NCBI GenBank assembly: GCA_013813435.1
Contig: JACCRS010000111.1
Location: forward strand, 1 to 33,975
Source: Gemmatimonadales bacterium
GTDB taxonomy: Bacteria; Gemmatimonadota; Gemmatimonadetes; Gemmatimonadales; GWC2-71-9
Reading direction: 5' to 3'
DNA: 33,975 nt
Made by a program: the position numbers and the translations under genes
Notes under the pieces: model-generated
What the model saw: only the letters and a program-made list of their open reading frames with translations
What the model was told of the DNA's origin: nothing
The model's database searches: none
Part shown: one piece after another, positions 1-9,373 of the stretch
How positions within the stretch are numbered: the stretch's first letter is position 1
How the letters are laid out: each line of letters starts with the position of its first letter

Positions 1-41
1 CAGCTAAGGAGCCCCGTCGGCTTCACTGAACCTCGGCAGCA

Positions 42-1586
42 TCATCGACGGATCACGCCGGTCACCCGTCCGCGTGAGTCCACCTTCCTGATGGGGCCCC
101 GCAAGATGTCGTTCATGAGCCGCAATTTCGGCTGGGTGCCGAAGGCGCGCAGGGAGAGCAGCAGGCTGTACGGATCCGCAGTGGCGAGATCCACTCCGTA
201 GCCCTGATCGGCCAGCGAGGCCAGGGTCACAATGCTCAAGGGGCTCTGTCCGGCTCCAATGAAGCCCGTCATGAGCTCGCTGCCGAACACGGATTCGCGC
301 CAGTGGCCATCCGCGGTGCCCACGCCGCCCATGTTCTCGACCGGGACCTTGGCACCCTCGATGTAGGTCACTCCTCCTACGTCGTCGAACGCCGCTACGC
401 CCTGGGATCCGGTGAAGTGCGGATCGGCGGTGCTATCCGGCGGGAGTGAAGGATCCTGAGGGATCGAAGGATCCGCCAGCAAGCCCTGGAACCCCCAGAG
501 AGTCCCAAAGCCGAGCACATGACCCATCTCGTGCAGAATTACGCTGGAGAGGAAACCGTCAGCCTCGACGGTCTCCAAATCGGCGGTATCAAACTGCATG
601 GCCCCCATGATAGTGAGACCACTGGGATCCCGAATCCAGCAGGGGCCCGCGCCACCCAAAACCTTGCCCGCGCCATCGATCGGCACCAGGCTCACCAGGA
701 TCAGCACATCGTCGATGTTCTGATTGACGGCTGGCGAGGTCGTGCCGCAGGTTCCCGCTGGGGCATCCAGCAGCCCGTCTTCGATGTCCTGCGTAATCGC
801 AGCTTCCCAGCGGAGCCGCGCGTCGGTGAACGCCTGTCGCTGGGTGGGCGTGGCGGAGCTCAGAAATCGTAAGCCGATATTGAACGACGCAGGGTCGGAA
901 GCGGCAGTAGCGGTGAACGAAACCGAGAGCGCCGTGGCAGCGATGGCCGCTGAGATGACCTGGGCTGAGCCCGAGATCGTCCCGGTGGTAAAGCTGGTAG
1001 ACGCCCTTCCATCCGGGCCGGTCGTCGCCGTGGAGGTGCTGATGCTTCCGTCTCCCTCTGACACCGTGAAGATCACGGCGGCGTTTGGAATCGGGTTGCC
1101 TCGCGAATCGTTGACCTGCACCACCAGCGGCGCGGACAAGGTCGTACCCGCGGGGCCGCTCTGGCCATCTCCGGAGACCTTCTGAAGCTGGGCAGGGGTT
1201 TGAGAGACGGTTACCTGCGCGCTGGCGCTGGCCGAACCGGCGGTCGCGGTGATTTGAGCTGAACCTCCGCCGCGGGCGGTGACGAGGCCGCTCTGGCTGA
1301 CGCTGGCAACTGCAGGATCGCTGCTGCTCCAACTCGCCGTCTCGTCGGGCAGAGAACTGCCGTCCTGATCGGTGATGGATGGAGAGAGCTGCTGTTCCTG
1401 TCCCAGAGCAGTGAACGATACCGTGCTCGTGCTCAAGGTCAGCGCAGTGGGAACGCGGGGCTCGGTGCCGCCACATGAACCAAGCGAGCCAAGGACCGCT
1501 ACGCAGCCCGCCAGAATTATCAGTTGTTGAGTGAAAAGACCCGCATGCACGCGGCGTCCTGCCACTACTCGTCCTGCGAGCGGCAT
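42..1586 (-). CDS. Secreted leishmanolysin-like zinc metalloprotease lipoprotein with Ig-like domains
   Basis: A 514-residue predicted secreted protease. Residues 1-38 form a lipoprotein signal: basic n-region, hydrophobic stretch, then lipobox LGSC with Cys38 as the lipid site. Residues about 48-128 look like a BIG2-type Ig-like domain (bacterial surface fold), and about 133-228 like a second Ig-like (Big1/invasin-type) domain. The C-terminal half holds the zinc site HEMGH (352-356) followed by LGFG, a likely third ligand His428 (GHWRES) and a Met-turn candidate Met439 (ELMTGF). This is the metzincin arrangement of the M8 family. Known for the family: extracellular or surface proteolysis; the substrate here is unknown. 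It is divergent from the aminotransferase gene at 1791, and its stop lies 41 bp from the window edge. Confident on protease class, less so on domain borders. Confidence 0.85.
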   Translation of the reverse strand: MPLAGRVVAGRRVHAGLFTQQLIILAGCVAVLGSLGSCGGTEPRVPTALTLSTSTVSFTALGQEQQLSPSITDQDGSSLPDETASWSSSDPAVASVSQSGLVTARGGGSAQITATAGSASASAQVTVSQTPAQLQKVSGDGQSGPAGTTLSAPLVVQVNDSRGNPIPNAAVIFTVSEGDGSISTSTATTGPDGRASTSFTTGTISGSAQVISAAIAATALSVSFTATAASDPASFNIGLRFLSSATPTQRQAFTDARLRWEAAITQDIEDGLLDAPAGTCGTTSPAVNQNIDDVLILVSLVPIDGAGKVLGGAGPCWIRDPSGLTIMGAMQFDTADLETVEADGFLSSVILHEMGHVLGFGTLWGFQGLLADPSIPQDPSLPPDSTADPHFTGSQGVAAFDDVGGVTYIEGAKVPVENMGGVGTADGHWRESVFGSELMTGFIGAGQSPLSIVTLASLADQGYGVDLATADPYSLLLSLRAFGTQPKLRLMNDILRGPIRKVDSRGRVTGVIRR

Positions 1587-1790
1587 CCGAAAGCCCCGGA
1601 GTCGGAGGGGTGAGTTAGCGCCACAGCAGAGAACCGGATCGACGAAGTGAGCTTAAGCGAAAAACCTATGACGATCGCTGGACCGGCGCCAGAGGGAGCA
1701 CTTGCGAGGTGTCGTAGCTTTCCGCATTGGCTCTCCAGGGTTAACTAATTCCTTATACAAAATTGGTCTTCTCCAACCCGGTTGCAGCTC

Positions 1791-3032
1791 ATGACCATTT
1801 CAATACCGGCCCCCTCCGGTGCCGCCCACCTGGCAAGCGTCCGCTCCCACTTCCCAGCCCTGGAGCGGAGGCACCGGGGACACCCTGTGGCACATTTCGA
1901 TGGGCCTGGGGGCACTCAGGTCCCGCGGGATGTGGTGAATGCCATGGAGAACTATCTCTACCACCACAACGCCAACACCCACTGGCCTTACCCCACCAGC
2001 GAGGAGACCGATGTCCTCCTGGCCGCGGCGCGGGCGGCGCTGGCTGACTTTCTCGGTGCCACCCCCACGGAGATCGCCTTTGGTGCCAACATGACCAGCC
2101 TCACTTTTCACCTGGCTCGCGGGCTGGGGCGAGGCTGGAGCCCGGGCGACAAGGTGGTAATCACTGAGCTGGATCATCACGCCAACGTAGCTCCATGGCG
2201 CGCCCTCGAGCGTGACCGGGGGATAACGGTGGTGTCGGTGCCTCTGAACGTCGGCACCGGCTCGCTCGACTGGAATCGGCTGGAGGAGCGGCTCGCGGAG
2301 AAACCTCGGCTCCTTGCCATCGGCGCCGCGTCGAACGCACTGGGCACGATCACCGACGTGGGGCGCGCGGCGGCCATGGCGCGCGCCGGCGGAGCGCTTA
2401 CCTTCGTGGACGCGGTCCACTACGCACCGCATGAGCTGGTAGATGTTGCGAAGATCGGCTGCGACTTCCTGGCCTGCTCGGCCTACAAGTTCTACGGACC
2501 TCACGTCGGCATACTGTTCGGTCGTGAAGCAATGTTTCAGAGCGTAGACGTGCCCAAGCTCGCTCCCGCACCTGACTACGCGCCCGAGCGGCTGGAGACC
2601 GGTACTCAAAATCACGAGGGCATCGTTGGAGCCGCCGCGGCGGTTAATTGGCTCGCTGCCCTGGGGACCGGAGAAACCCGGCGGGCCCGCCTCGCGAGCA
2701 GCTTTGCCGGCTTGCACAGCCGGGGTCACAGCCTGCTGCAACGCATGTGGGATGGACTCTCTGACATCGATGGTGTCACGCTTTACGGCCCGAAGCCCGG
2801 CTCACCTCGAACACCCACGGTGGCATTTACGGTGAAGGGCAGGCCAGCCGTTGCGGTAGCTCGTCACCTGGCCGATCGCGGCGTTTTCGTCTCCAGCGGA
2901 GACTTCTATGCCAGCACCGTGGTCGAACGGCTTAAACTGAACGACGGGCTGGTTCGCGCCGGCTGCGCCTGCTATACGACCCAGGAGGACGTGGATCGGT
3001 TGATAGAGGGTGTCAGAAGCATGTCATCCTGA
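1791..3032 (+). CDS. Class V aminotransferase, cysteine-desulfurase-like (SufS/VC1184-type)
   Basis: About 413 residues of a PLP-dependent fold-type I enzyme. Visible features, numbered from the ATG at 1791: the PLP-stacking His in ELDHHANVAPW (about 130), the PLP Asp in FVDAVHYAPH (207), and the Schiff-base Lys233 in SAYKFYGPH. It resembles the cysteine-desulfurase-like subfamily typified by VC1184. The loop that carries the catalytic Cys in SufS or IscS reads VSSGDFYAST here, with no cysteine, so true sulfur transfer is doubtful. The ATG at 1791 is preferred over an in-frame TTG at 1782; neither has a strong ribosome site. The last codons (MSS-stop) lie inside an interspersed repeat. It stands alone between the divergent protease and the convergent purine operon, with no Suf or Isc neighbours. 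Fold is certain; substrate is not. Confidence 0.85.
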   Translation: MTISIPAPSGAAHLASVRSHFPALERRHRGHPVAHFDGPGGTQVPRDVVNAMENYLYHHNANTHWPYPTSEETDVLLAAARAALADFLGATPTEIAFGANMTSLTFHLARGLGRGWSPGDKVVITELDHHANVAPWRALERDRGITVVSVPLNVGTGSLDWNRLEERLAEKPRLLAIGAASNALGTITDVGRAAAMARAGGALTFVDAVHYAPHELVDVAKIGCDFLACSAYKFYGPHVGILFGREAMFQSVDVPKLAPAPDYAPERLETGTQNHEGIVGAAAAVNWLAALGTGETRRARLASSFAGLHSRGHSLLQRMWDGLSDIDGVTLYGPKPGSPRTPTVAFTVKGRPAVAVARHLADRGVFVSSGDFYASTVVERLKLNDGLVRAGCACYTTQEDVDRLIEGVRSMSS

Positions 3033-3059
3033 GGGAGCGAAGCGCCCGAGCCGACATCT
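3022..3059. repeat. Interspersed TCATCCTGAG-type extragenic repeat
   Basis: The stretch begins TGTCATCCTGAGGGAGCGAA and continues GCGCCCGAGCCGACATCT. It resembles a short repeat I recall as common between genes in Gemmatimonadota, Acidobacteria and related genomes (TCATCCTGAG-GCGAAGCG-GGATCT type). Its core, GGGCGC-TTC-GCTCCC on the minus strand, folds as a hairpin with one mismatch. It supplies the last two sense codons and the stop of the upstream plus-strand gene and reaches the stop of the convergent DUF2911 gene. It may act as a bidirectional terminator; that is inference. Confidence 0.55.
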
Positions 3060-3639
3060 ACTTTCCCGCCTGCACCGGAATACGCACCCGGGTCTTCTCC
3101 CACTCCAGCAACAGCGATGCAGCCTTGTTACCGGCCGGCTCGGCCCGTATAGCAAAGGTCTCCACCGATTTCGTGAGCCTCTCACTCTTCAGCTTGGCCC
3201 GGCCCAGCTCCTGGGCTTTCACCTCTTTAGTGTAGTTCCCCTCCTCGCCCCACTGGGAGGTGGACCGATTCACGATGATCTCCCACTCTCCTGCTCCCGG
3301 CACGGTATACAGCGAATAGACTCCCGGCGGCACAGCCAGTCCGGCCACGCGCAAGGGAACCGGCGCGTAGAGGATGGTGGGCTCATTGGCACCGGTTCGC
3401 CACAGCTTGCCGTATGCGATCTGCCCGCCAAGCATCGTCCGTCCGCGGGCCGAAGGGCGACCATAGCACACTTTGACCGGCTTGTCGGCAATGTCAAAGG
3501 TCAACGAATCCAGCGGGCTCTTGCGACCTTCCATCGGAACGTTCCTGGATTGGCACGCGGTATCAGGGTGAGTGATCAGAACGGCAGGTGCCGGTCCCCC
3601 GATCATAGCAATAAGAGCAAGAACTGAAGTGAGGTACAT
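3058..3639 (-). CDS. DUF2911 domain protein, exported
   Basis: 193 residues. A hydrophobic N-terminus (residues 1-20) reads as a signal peptide. The body carries the DUF2911 hallmark: VCYGRPSARGR followed by GGQIAYGKLWRTGANEPT at about 57-86, then a beta-rich PPGVYSLYTVP segment. The family is common in Bacteroidota and Gemmatimonadota; its biochemical role is unknown. It is the last gene of the purine-type operon, starting 21 bp downstream of purK, but nothing ties it to nucleotide metabolism. It ends against the convergent aminotransferase gene with an interspersed repeat between them. Confidence 0.8.
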   Translation of the reverse strand: MYLTSVLALIAMIGGPAPAVLITHPDTACQSRNVPMEGRKSPLDSLTFDIADKPVKVCYGRPSARGRTMLGGQIAYGKLWRTGANEPTILYAPVPLRVAGLAVPPGVYSLYTVPGAGEWEIIVNRSTSQWGEEGNYTKEVKAQELGRAKLKSERLTKSVETFAIRAEPAGNKAASLLLEWEKTRVRIPVQAGK

Positions 3640-3660
3640 AAGTATGTCTTTCAGTAAGGG

Positions 3661-4794
3661 TCAGCGCCGACGGGCGCGAAGGGCGTCTCTGCTTTCCAGA
3701 GCGATGGCCAACGCCCGGTCCGGATCCGGGGCAAGGCAGTTGAGGTGACCCATCTTGCGACCTGGGCGGGCCTCGGACTTGCCATAAAGATGCAGCCGGA
3801 CCCCGGTTCGTCTCAATGCCTCCTCCCACCGGGGCTCGCCCTCAGACCAGAGGTCGCCCAGCAGGTTGATCATGGCAACCGGCGACAGCAGCCAGGGACG
3901 CGCGAGGGGAAGTCCGCATAATGTCCGAAGCTGTTGCTCGAACTGATTTGCGGAACACGCGTCCAAGGTATAATGACCGCTGTTGTGTGGCCGGGGCGCC
4001 ATCTCGTTCACGATGAGCCCGCCTTTCACGACAAACAGCTCCACCGCAAGCACTCCTACATAAGCCATCGCCTCTGCGATCGCCGTGGCGGCCTGGGCAG
4101 CCTGGCCGGCCAGGGCCGCCGGTATCCGTGCCGGCACCACCGAGGTCTCGAGTATTCCGTCATGGTGCCGGTTCTCCGCCACCGGAAATGTGGCCATGTC
4201 TCCGTTCGCCCCTCTGGCTACTATCACCGACAGCTCGCAATCAAGATCCAGTCGAGATTCGAGGACGCAGGGCACCCCGCCGAAACGCTCGAAAGCGAGG
4301 ACTGCATCGTCCTCGCTCCCGATCGTTGCCTGCCCCTTGCCATCGTACCCCAGGCGGCTGGTCTTGAGGAGAGAAGGGAAGGGCAGCGCACCGAGCCCCT
4401 CGAGGAGCTCGCTCACCGTTCGCACGGGACGGAACGGGGCCGTGGCGAATCCGTGACTCTGAAGAAAGCACTTCTCGGCGATCCGGTCCTGCGTAATGGA
4501 TACCGCCTCGGCGGACGGGCGGACCATAACCGAACGGGCAAGCGTAGCGAGAGTGGTGGCGGGGACGTTCTCGAACTCGGTGGTGACGGCTGCGCATCTG
4601 TCGGCTAGCTCGGCCAGGGCGAGCTGATCGTCGTAGCCTGCTTGGATGTGATGGTCCGCCAGCGCACCCGCCGGGCTCTGCGGATCGGGATCGAGCACCA
4701 CCACCCGGTAACCCATGGTGCGGGCCTGCAGCGCGAGCATTCTGCCCAGCTGTCCGCCTCCGACGACGCCGACTGTGGCGCCGGGCAGGATCAT
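3661..4794 (-). CDS. purK: 5-(carboxyamino)imidazole ribonucleotide synthase
   Basis: 377 residues, normal for PurK. It catalyses ATP- and bicarbonate-dependent N-carboxylation of AIR to N5-CAIR in de novo purine synthesis, in the cytoplasm. The N-terminus [17 protein letters not shown] is the PurK Rossmann-like start. The central region is an ATP-grasp fold ([12 protein letters not shown]), and the C-terminal signature [18 protein letters not shown] contains the metal and substrate site. The ATG at 4794 overlaps the purE stop by 4 bp (ATGA), so translation is probably coupled. The presence of PurK together with a class I PurE shows the two-enzyme bacterial route rather than the direct AIR carboxylase. 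Confidence 0.97.
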   Translation of the reverse strand: MILPGATVGVVGGGQLGRMLALQARTMGYRVVVLDPDPQSPAGALADHHIQAGYDDQLALAELADRCAAVTTEFENVPATTLATLARSVMVRPSAEAVSITQDRIAEKCFLQSHGFATAPFRPVRTVSELLEGLGALPFPSLLKTSRLGYDGKGQATIGSEDDAVLAFERFGGVPCVLESRLDLDCELSVIVARGANGDMATFPVAENRHHDGILETSVVPARIPAALAGQAAQAATAIAEAMAYVGVLAVELFVVKGGLIVNEMAPRPHNSGHYTLDACSANQFEQQLRTLCGLPLARPWLLSPVAMINLLGDLWSEGEPRWEEALRRTGVRLHLYGKSEARPGRKMGHLNCLAPDPDRALAIALESRDALRARRR

Positions 4795-5285
4795 GAAGGC
4801 TCCGGCAATCGGGTGTCCAGCGCCCGCCGCTCCTGGGCCCGCCGGAACTCCTCCAGCCGCTCACTGAGGTCGGGGTTATTGAGAGCCAGGATAGCCACCG
4901 CATACAGCCCTGCGTTTCCCGCCCCGGCGCTCCCAATGGCGAAGGTTGCCACCGGTATCCCCGCCGGCATCTGAACGATCGAGAGCAGGGAATCCAGGCC
5001 CTGAAGGTGCCTGGTAGGCACCGGAACGCCGAGCACCGGAAGCGTCGTCTTGGCTGCCAGCATGCCCGGAAGGTGAGCCGCCCCTCCCGCTCCCGCGATA
5101 ATGCAGCGCAGTCCCCTGTCGGCCGCGCCCTCGGCGTACCGATACAGGAGGTCGGGCGTGCGATGGGCGGAGACGACCCGAGTTTCGTGCGGCACACTGA
5201 ACTCGACCAACCGCTTGGCGGCGTGCTGCATGACCTCCCAGTCGGAGTCGCTCCCCATCACGATCCCCACCAGGGGTTCGGTCAT
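4791..5285 (-). CDS. purE: N5-carboxyaminoimidazole ribonucleotide mutase
   Basis: 164 residues. PurE isomerises N5-CAIR to CAIR, the step after PurK. The start chosen is the ATG at 5285 ([16 protein letters not shown]). A longer open frame to 5387 would run into ppdK and its extra N-terminus is not family-like. Diagnostic motifs are GSDSDWEVM near residue 10 and SAHRTP about 35 residues later, followed by the Gly/Ala-rich [14 protein letters not shown] loop that holds the substrate. It is a class I (PurK-dependent) PurE by length and motif. It lies 28 bp downstream of ppdK and overlaps purK by 4 bp. Confidence 0.96.
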   Translation of the reverse strand: MTEPLVGIVMGSDSDWEVMQHAAKRLVEFSVPHETRVVSAHRTPDLLYRYAEGAADRGLRCIIAGAGGAAHLPGMLAAKTTLPVLGVPVPTRHLQGLDSLLSIVQMPAGIPVATFAIGSAGAGNAGLYAVAILALNNPDLSERLEEFRRAQERRALDTRLPEPS

Positions 5286-5313
5286 GTGCCTTCCTCGTGG
5301 CCCAGCGGGGTCC

Positions 5314-7980
5314 TCAGACTGTAGCGCGGGTTCGGTCCATGGTACCACGCGCGGCCAGGGCCGCCTGGGCAGCCGCGAGCCGTGCAATGGGTACGCGAAA
5401 TGGGGAACAGGAGACGTAGTTCATGCCCAGGCGGTCGCAGAAGGCCACCGCGCTCGGATCGCCACCGTGCTCGCCACAGATGCCGAGCTTAAGATCGGGC
5501 CGGGTGCGCCGGCCGAGGTCGCAGGCCATTGCGATGAGCTTGCCGACGCCGGCCTGATCAAGGACCTGGAAGGGGTCGTCCTCGATGACGCCGTGCTCGA
5601 GGTAGTAGGGGAGGAAACGGCCGGCATCGTCGCGGGAAAGTCCCCACGTGGTCTGGGTGAGGTCATTGGTGCCAAAAGAAAAGAACTGTGCCTCTCGGGC
5701 GATCTCATCTGCCGTCAGGGCTGCCCGGGGTAGCTCGATCATAGTTCCGAGGAGATAAGGCACGGTGATCTGTCGCTCCTGAAACACCTCCTCGGCCACC
5801 TGCCGCACGATCAGCGCCTGCTTTCGGAATTCCACAACGGTGGCGGTAAGCGGGATCATCACCTCCGGCATGACCCGGCCCTTTCGGGCGGCGACGGTGC
5901 AGGCCGCCTCGAAAATGGCGCGCACCTGCATCGCCGTGATTTCGGGATAGATGATGCCGAGCCGGCAGCCCCTGAGGCCCAGCATCGGATTCACCTCGTG
6001 CAGCCGCTCGATGATGCCGGTGAGCGTTGCGGTCTCCATCCCCAGCTCCCGGGCCAGCGCTGCGATCTCGTGGGGTTCCTTGGGAAGAAACTCGTGCAGC
6101 GGAGGATCCAGCAGTCGTATGGTGACTGCGTATCCCTCCATGGCCCGGAAGATGGCCTCGAAATCGCCTCGCTGCATGGGCAGCAGTTTGGCCAGCGCGC
6201 GCTGGCGGCCGGCAACATCCTGGGCCACGATCATCTCGCGCATGGCCACCAGGCGGTCTCCGGTAAAGAACATGTGCTCGGTGCGGCAGAGCCCGATCCC
6301 CTCAGCGCCAAAGTCCCGCCCCCGGTGGGCGTCGCCCGGGGTATCGGCGTTGACTCGCACCCGGAGCTGCATGATCCGGTCAGCCCATTTCATGACGCGG
6401 TTGAAGTTGCCGCTGAGCTCCGGCGCGATGAGCGCGGCCTGCCCCGCGAACACCTTGCCGGTGCTGCCGTCGACAGTGATCCAGTCGCCTTCGGTAATGC
6501 TTCGGCCGTTCACCGAGAAGCGATTCGCCTTCTCGTCCACCATCAGGCCCTGGGCGGCGGCAACGCATGGCTTTCCCATGCCGCGCGCGACCACGGCGGC
6601 GTGCGATGTCATACCCCCGCGTGCCGTCAGGATCGCCTTGGCCATAACCATCCCGTGGAAGTCCTCTGGTGAGGTCTCACGGCGCACCAGAATCACCGCC
6701 TGGCCCGCGCGCCCCAGGCGCTCGGCCCGATCGGCGTCGAACACCACTGTACCACAAGCGGCTCCGGGTGAGGCGGGCAGGCCGGTAGTGAGCAGATCCA
6801 GCTTGCTGTGCGGATCGATCGTGGGATGGAGCAGCTGATTCAGGTCGTTGGGCGGAATGCGGGCCACGGCCTCCTGCTCGGAGATGAGGCCTTCATCCAC
6901 CATGTCGCACGCGATGCGCACGGCTGCGTGGCCCGAGCGCTGGGCCCGCCGGGTCTGCAGCATGTACAGATTGCCACGCTCGATGGTGAACTCCATGTCC
7001 TGCACGTCGCGGAAATGGCGCTCCAGGGTCCGGGCAACCCGCTCGAGCTCCTGATAGGCGTGGGGCAGACGCTCCTTCATGGTACCGATCGGCAACGGGT
7101 CTCTGCTCCCCGACACAACGTCTTCGCCCTGGGCATTGAGGAGGTACTCGCCGTAAAGCGTCTGTTCACCGGTAGACGGGTCGCGGCTGAATGTGACCCC
7201 CGTTCCCGAGTCCTCCCCCAGATTCCCGAAGACCATGGCGACGATGTTGACCGCCGTGCCCATCGAGTCGGGGATGTCGTGGAGTTTGCGGTAGTCGATA
7301 GCGCGGCGGGTATTCCAGCTCTCGAACACCGCGGCAATAGCGCCCCAGAGCTGAGCGAGCGGTTCCTCGGGAAACTCCTTACCTGCATCCTCGCGGACGC
7401 GCTGCTTGAACCGGCGTACTACCGCCTGCATCTCCTCGACCGGCAGGTCGATGTCGCGCTCGATGTTGCAGCGCTGCTTGTGTTCTTCCAGGATCTGCTC
7501 GAACGGCTTCTTGGAAAGATCGAACACCACGCTGCCGTACATCTGCACGAAGCGGCGGTAGGAATCCCACGCGAAGCGCGGGTTTCCGCTTTGCCGGGTG
7601 AGACCCTCCACGGTCACGTCGTTCAGGCCCAGGTTGAGGATGGTTTCCATCATGCCCGGCATCGACACAGCGGCCCCGGAGCGCACCGATACCAGCAGCG
7701 GGTTGTCTCCGTCGCCCAGGTGCTTGCCGGTGCCACTCTCCAGCCGCTGCAGCGCGTTCTCAACCTGCGCCTGCAGTCTCTTGGGAAACTGGCGGCTCTC
7801 GAGATAGTGGAGGCAGAGATTGCTGGCGATGGTAAAGCCGGGAGGGACCGGGATGCCGATCGTAGTCATCTCGGCCAGACCCGCACCTTTGCCCCCAAGG
7901 ACATCCTTCATGGCGGCGGTGCCGTCGGCGCGGCCCTGCCCGAAAAAATAGACCAGCGGCTGAGTATAGGGCCCGCTCAT
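5314..7980 (-). CDS. ppdK: Pyruvate, phosphate dikinase
   Basis: 888 residues, the full three-domain length. It interconverts pyruvate + ATP + Pi and phosphoenolpyruvate + AMP + PPi. The N-terminal ATP-grasp domain begins [23 protein letters not shown]. The swivelling phosphohistidine domain has His460 in [13 protein letters not shown]. The C-terminal TIM barrel carries [24 protein letters not shown] and the proton-donor Cys835 in CGEHGGDP. All key residues seen are intact. It sits inside the purine operon: its ATG overlaps the purF stop by 4 bp and purE follows after 28 bp. The reaction makes or uses AMP and PPi, a plausible metabolic link to purine synthesis, but that connection is inference. 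Confidence 0.97.
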   Translation of the reverse strand: MSGPYTQPLVYFFGQGRADGTAAMKDVLGGKGAGLAEMTTIGIPVPPGFTIASNLCLHYLESRQFPKRLQAQVENALQRLESGTGKHLGDGDNPLLVSVRSGAAVSMPGMMETILNLGLNDVTVEGLTRQSGNPRFAWDSYRRFVQMYGSVVFDLSKKPFEQILEEHKQRCNIERDIDLPVEEMQAVVRRFKQRVREDAGKEFPEEPLAQLWGAIAAVFESWNTRRAIDYRKLHDIPDSMGTAVNIVAMVFGNLGEDSGTGVTFSRDPSTGEQTLYGEYLLNAQGEDVVSGSRDPLPIGTMKERLPHAYQELERVARTLERHFRDVQDMEFTIERGNLYMLQTRRAQRSGHAAVRIACDMVDEGLISEQEAVARIPPNDLNQLLHPTIDPHSKLDLLTTGLPASPGAACGTVVFDADRAERLGRAGQAVILVRRETSPEDFHGMVMAKAILTARGGMTSHAAVVARGMGKPCVAAAQGLMVDEKANRFSVNGRSITEGDWITVDGSTGKVFAGQAALIAPELSGNFNRVMKWADRIMQLRVRVNADTPGDAHRGRDFGAEGIGLCRTEHMFFTGDRLVAMREMIVAQDVAGRQRALAKLLPMQRGDFEAIFRAMEGYAVTIRLLDPPLHEFLPKEPHEIAALARELGMETATLTGIIERLHEVNPMLGLRGCRLGIIYPEITAMQVRAIFEAACTVAARKGRVMPEVMIPLTATVVEFRKQALIVRQVAEEVFQERQITVPYLLGTMIELPRAALTADEIAREAQFFSFGTNDLTQTTWGLSRDDAGRFLPYYLEHGVIEDDPFQVLDQAGVGKLIAMACDLGRRTRPDLKLGICGEHGGDPSAVAFCDRLGMNYVSCSPFRVPIARLAAAQAALAARGTMDRTRATV

Positions 7981-9371
7981 GCGAGCGTGGCAATAAGCGG
8001 TTTGGTGTGCCGCAGCTGCACGAGATCGTCCGGCGTGGTGGTGGGGTATTTGCCTGAGAAGCAGGCGTGGCAGAAGCCAGTATCCTTGCCCGCCGCCGTG
8101 ACCATCCCCTCGAGGGAGAGGTAGCCAAGACTGTCGACGGCAAGAAACTCACGGATCTCTTCGATGGAATGGGTTGCACCGATCAGCTCCTCCCGGGTCG
8201 GAGTGTCGATGCCGTAGTGGCACGGTCCGGTGATCGGCGGGGAGCCCAGTCGCAGGTGGACCTCGCGGGCGCCCGCGGCGCGAATCATTTGCACCAGCTC
8301 CTTGCTGGTGTTGCCGCGAACCAGGCTGTCGTCTACCACCACCACGGATTTGCCCTGTATCACCTCGCGCACCGGATTGAACTTGATCTTTACCTTGGCA
8401 ACCCGGAGCGCCTGCGTTGGATTGATGAACGTGCGGCCGACGTAGTGATTTCTGATCAGCCCGTGCTCCAGCTTGATGCCCGACGCCTCGGAAAAGCCGA
8501 GCGCCATGGCGTTGGAGCTGTCGGGGACGCTGAAAACCACCTCACCTGCGGGCGCCGGTTTCTCCCGGGCCAGCTGCCGTCCGAGCTCCCGCCGGACACC
8601 GTCGACCGACTTGCCAAAGACGGTGCTGTCCGGGCGGGCGAAGTACACCAGCTCGAAGACACAGCGGCTGACGGGTCGCGGGGCAAGGCGGGGCAGGTGA
8701 GTAACCTGGCCATCCTCGATACGGACGAAATCGCCCGGGCGCAGCTCACATGTTATCGAAGCGCCGATCAGATCCAGGGCACAGGTTTCCGACGCCACCA
8801 CGATCCCGCTACTCAGCCGGCCGATCACCAGCGGACGAAAGCCACGGCTGTCGATGACGGCGTACATCGTGCGCCCAACGGTTATCACCAGACTGTAGGC
8901 GCCATCCACCTGCTCCAGCGCGTCCCGGATCTGGTCTTCCACGGTGGCGCCCGCGGAGCGCGCAATCAAGTGCACCAGGACCTCGGTGTCGCTGGATCCG
9001 GTAAAGATCGCTCCCCGCGCAACCAGCTCGTGCTTGATGGTTCCGGCGTTGATGAGGTTGCCGTTGTGTGCGATTGAGAGGGGGCCGCAGCGGGTATTCA
9101 CGCTGCAGGGTTGGGCATTGGCGAGGACGGTGCTCCCGGTTGTGGAATACCGGGTATGGCCCACCGCTACGTCCCCGGGAAGCTCCGCCAGATTCTGATC
9201 GTCGAAGTTCTCGGCGACCAGTCCCATTCCGCGATGGGACCGAGCCATTCCCTCCTGGTCAACCGCTACTATGCCCGCGCTCTCCTGCCCTCTGTGCTGG
9301 AGGGCGTAGAGCCCGAGGTAGGCCAGTCGGGCCGCGTCGGGAACACCGGAAACGCCAATGATGCCGCACAT
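7977..9371 (-). CDS. purF: Amidophosphoribosyltransferase
   Basis: 464 residues. PurF makes 5-phosphoribosylamine from PRPP and glutamine, the committed step of purine synthesis. It begins MCGIIGVSG, so Cys2 becomes the N-terminal glutaminase nucleophile once Met is removed, and no propeptide is encoded. The C-terminal phosphoribosyltransferase domain has the PRPP loop VVVVDDSLVRGNT with Asp347-Asp348. Four cysteines in CVFELVY, GPCHYG and GFCHACFSGKYP match the ligand pattern of the Bacillus-type [4Fe-4S] enzyme, so an oxygen-sensitive cluster is likely. The gene starts 2 bp after the purL stop and overlaps ppdK by 4 bp. Confidence 0.97.
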   Translation of the reverse strand: MCGIIGVSGVPDAARLAYLGLYALQHRGQESAGIVAVDQEGMARSHRGMGLVAENFDDQNLAELPGDVAVGHTRYSTTGSTVLANAQPCSVNTRCGPLSIAHNGNLINAGTIKHELVARGAIFTGSSDTEVLVHLIARSAGATVEDQIRDALEQVDGAYSLVITVGRTMYAVIDSRGFRPLVIGRLSSGIVVASETCALDLIGASITCELRPGDFVRIEDGQVTHLPRLAPRPVSRCVFELVYFARPDSTVFGKSVDGVRRELGRQLAREKPAPAGEVVFSVPDSSNAMALGFSEASGIKLEHGLIRNHYVGRTFINPTQALRVAKVKIKFNPVREVIQGKSVVVVDDSLVRGNTSKELVQMIRAAGAREVHLRLGSPPITGPCHYGIDTPTREELIGATHSIEEIREFLAVDSLGYLSLEGMVTAAGKDTGFCHACFSGKYPTTTPDDLVQLRHTKPLIATLA

Positions 9372-9373
9372 TC

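Noticed and set aside
1727-1759. Promoter TTGGCT/TATACA upstream of the aminotransferase gene
   Set aside because: The spacer is 21 bp, too long for a standard sigma70 promoter; the TATACA box may be real but lacks a partner.
6808-8124. 438-codon open frame on the plus strand
   Set aside because: Opposite ppdK and the end of purF, both with intact catalytic motifs; the translated product resembles no family.
8067-9077. 336-codon open frame on the plus strand
   Set aside because: Opposite purF, whose glutaminase, PRPP and iron-sulfur motifs are all intact; no recognisable product on the plus strand.
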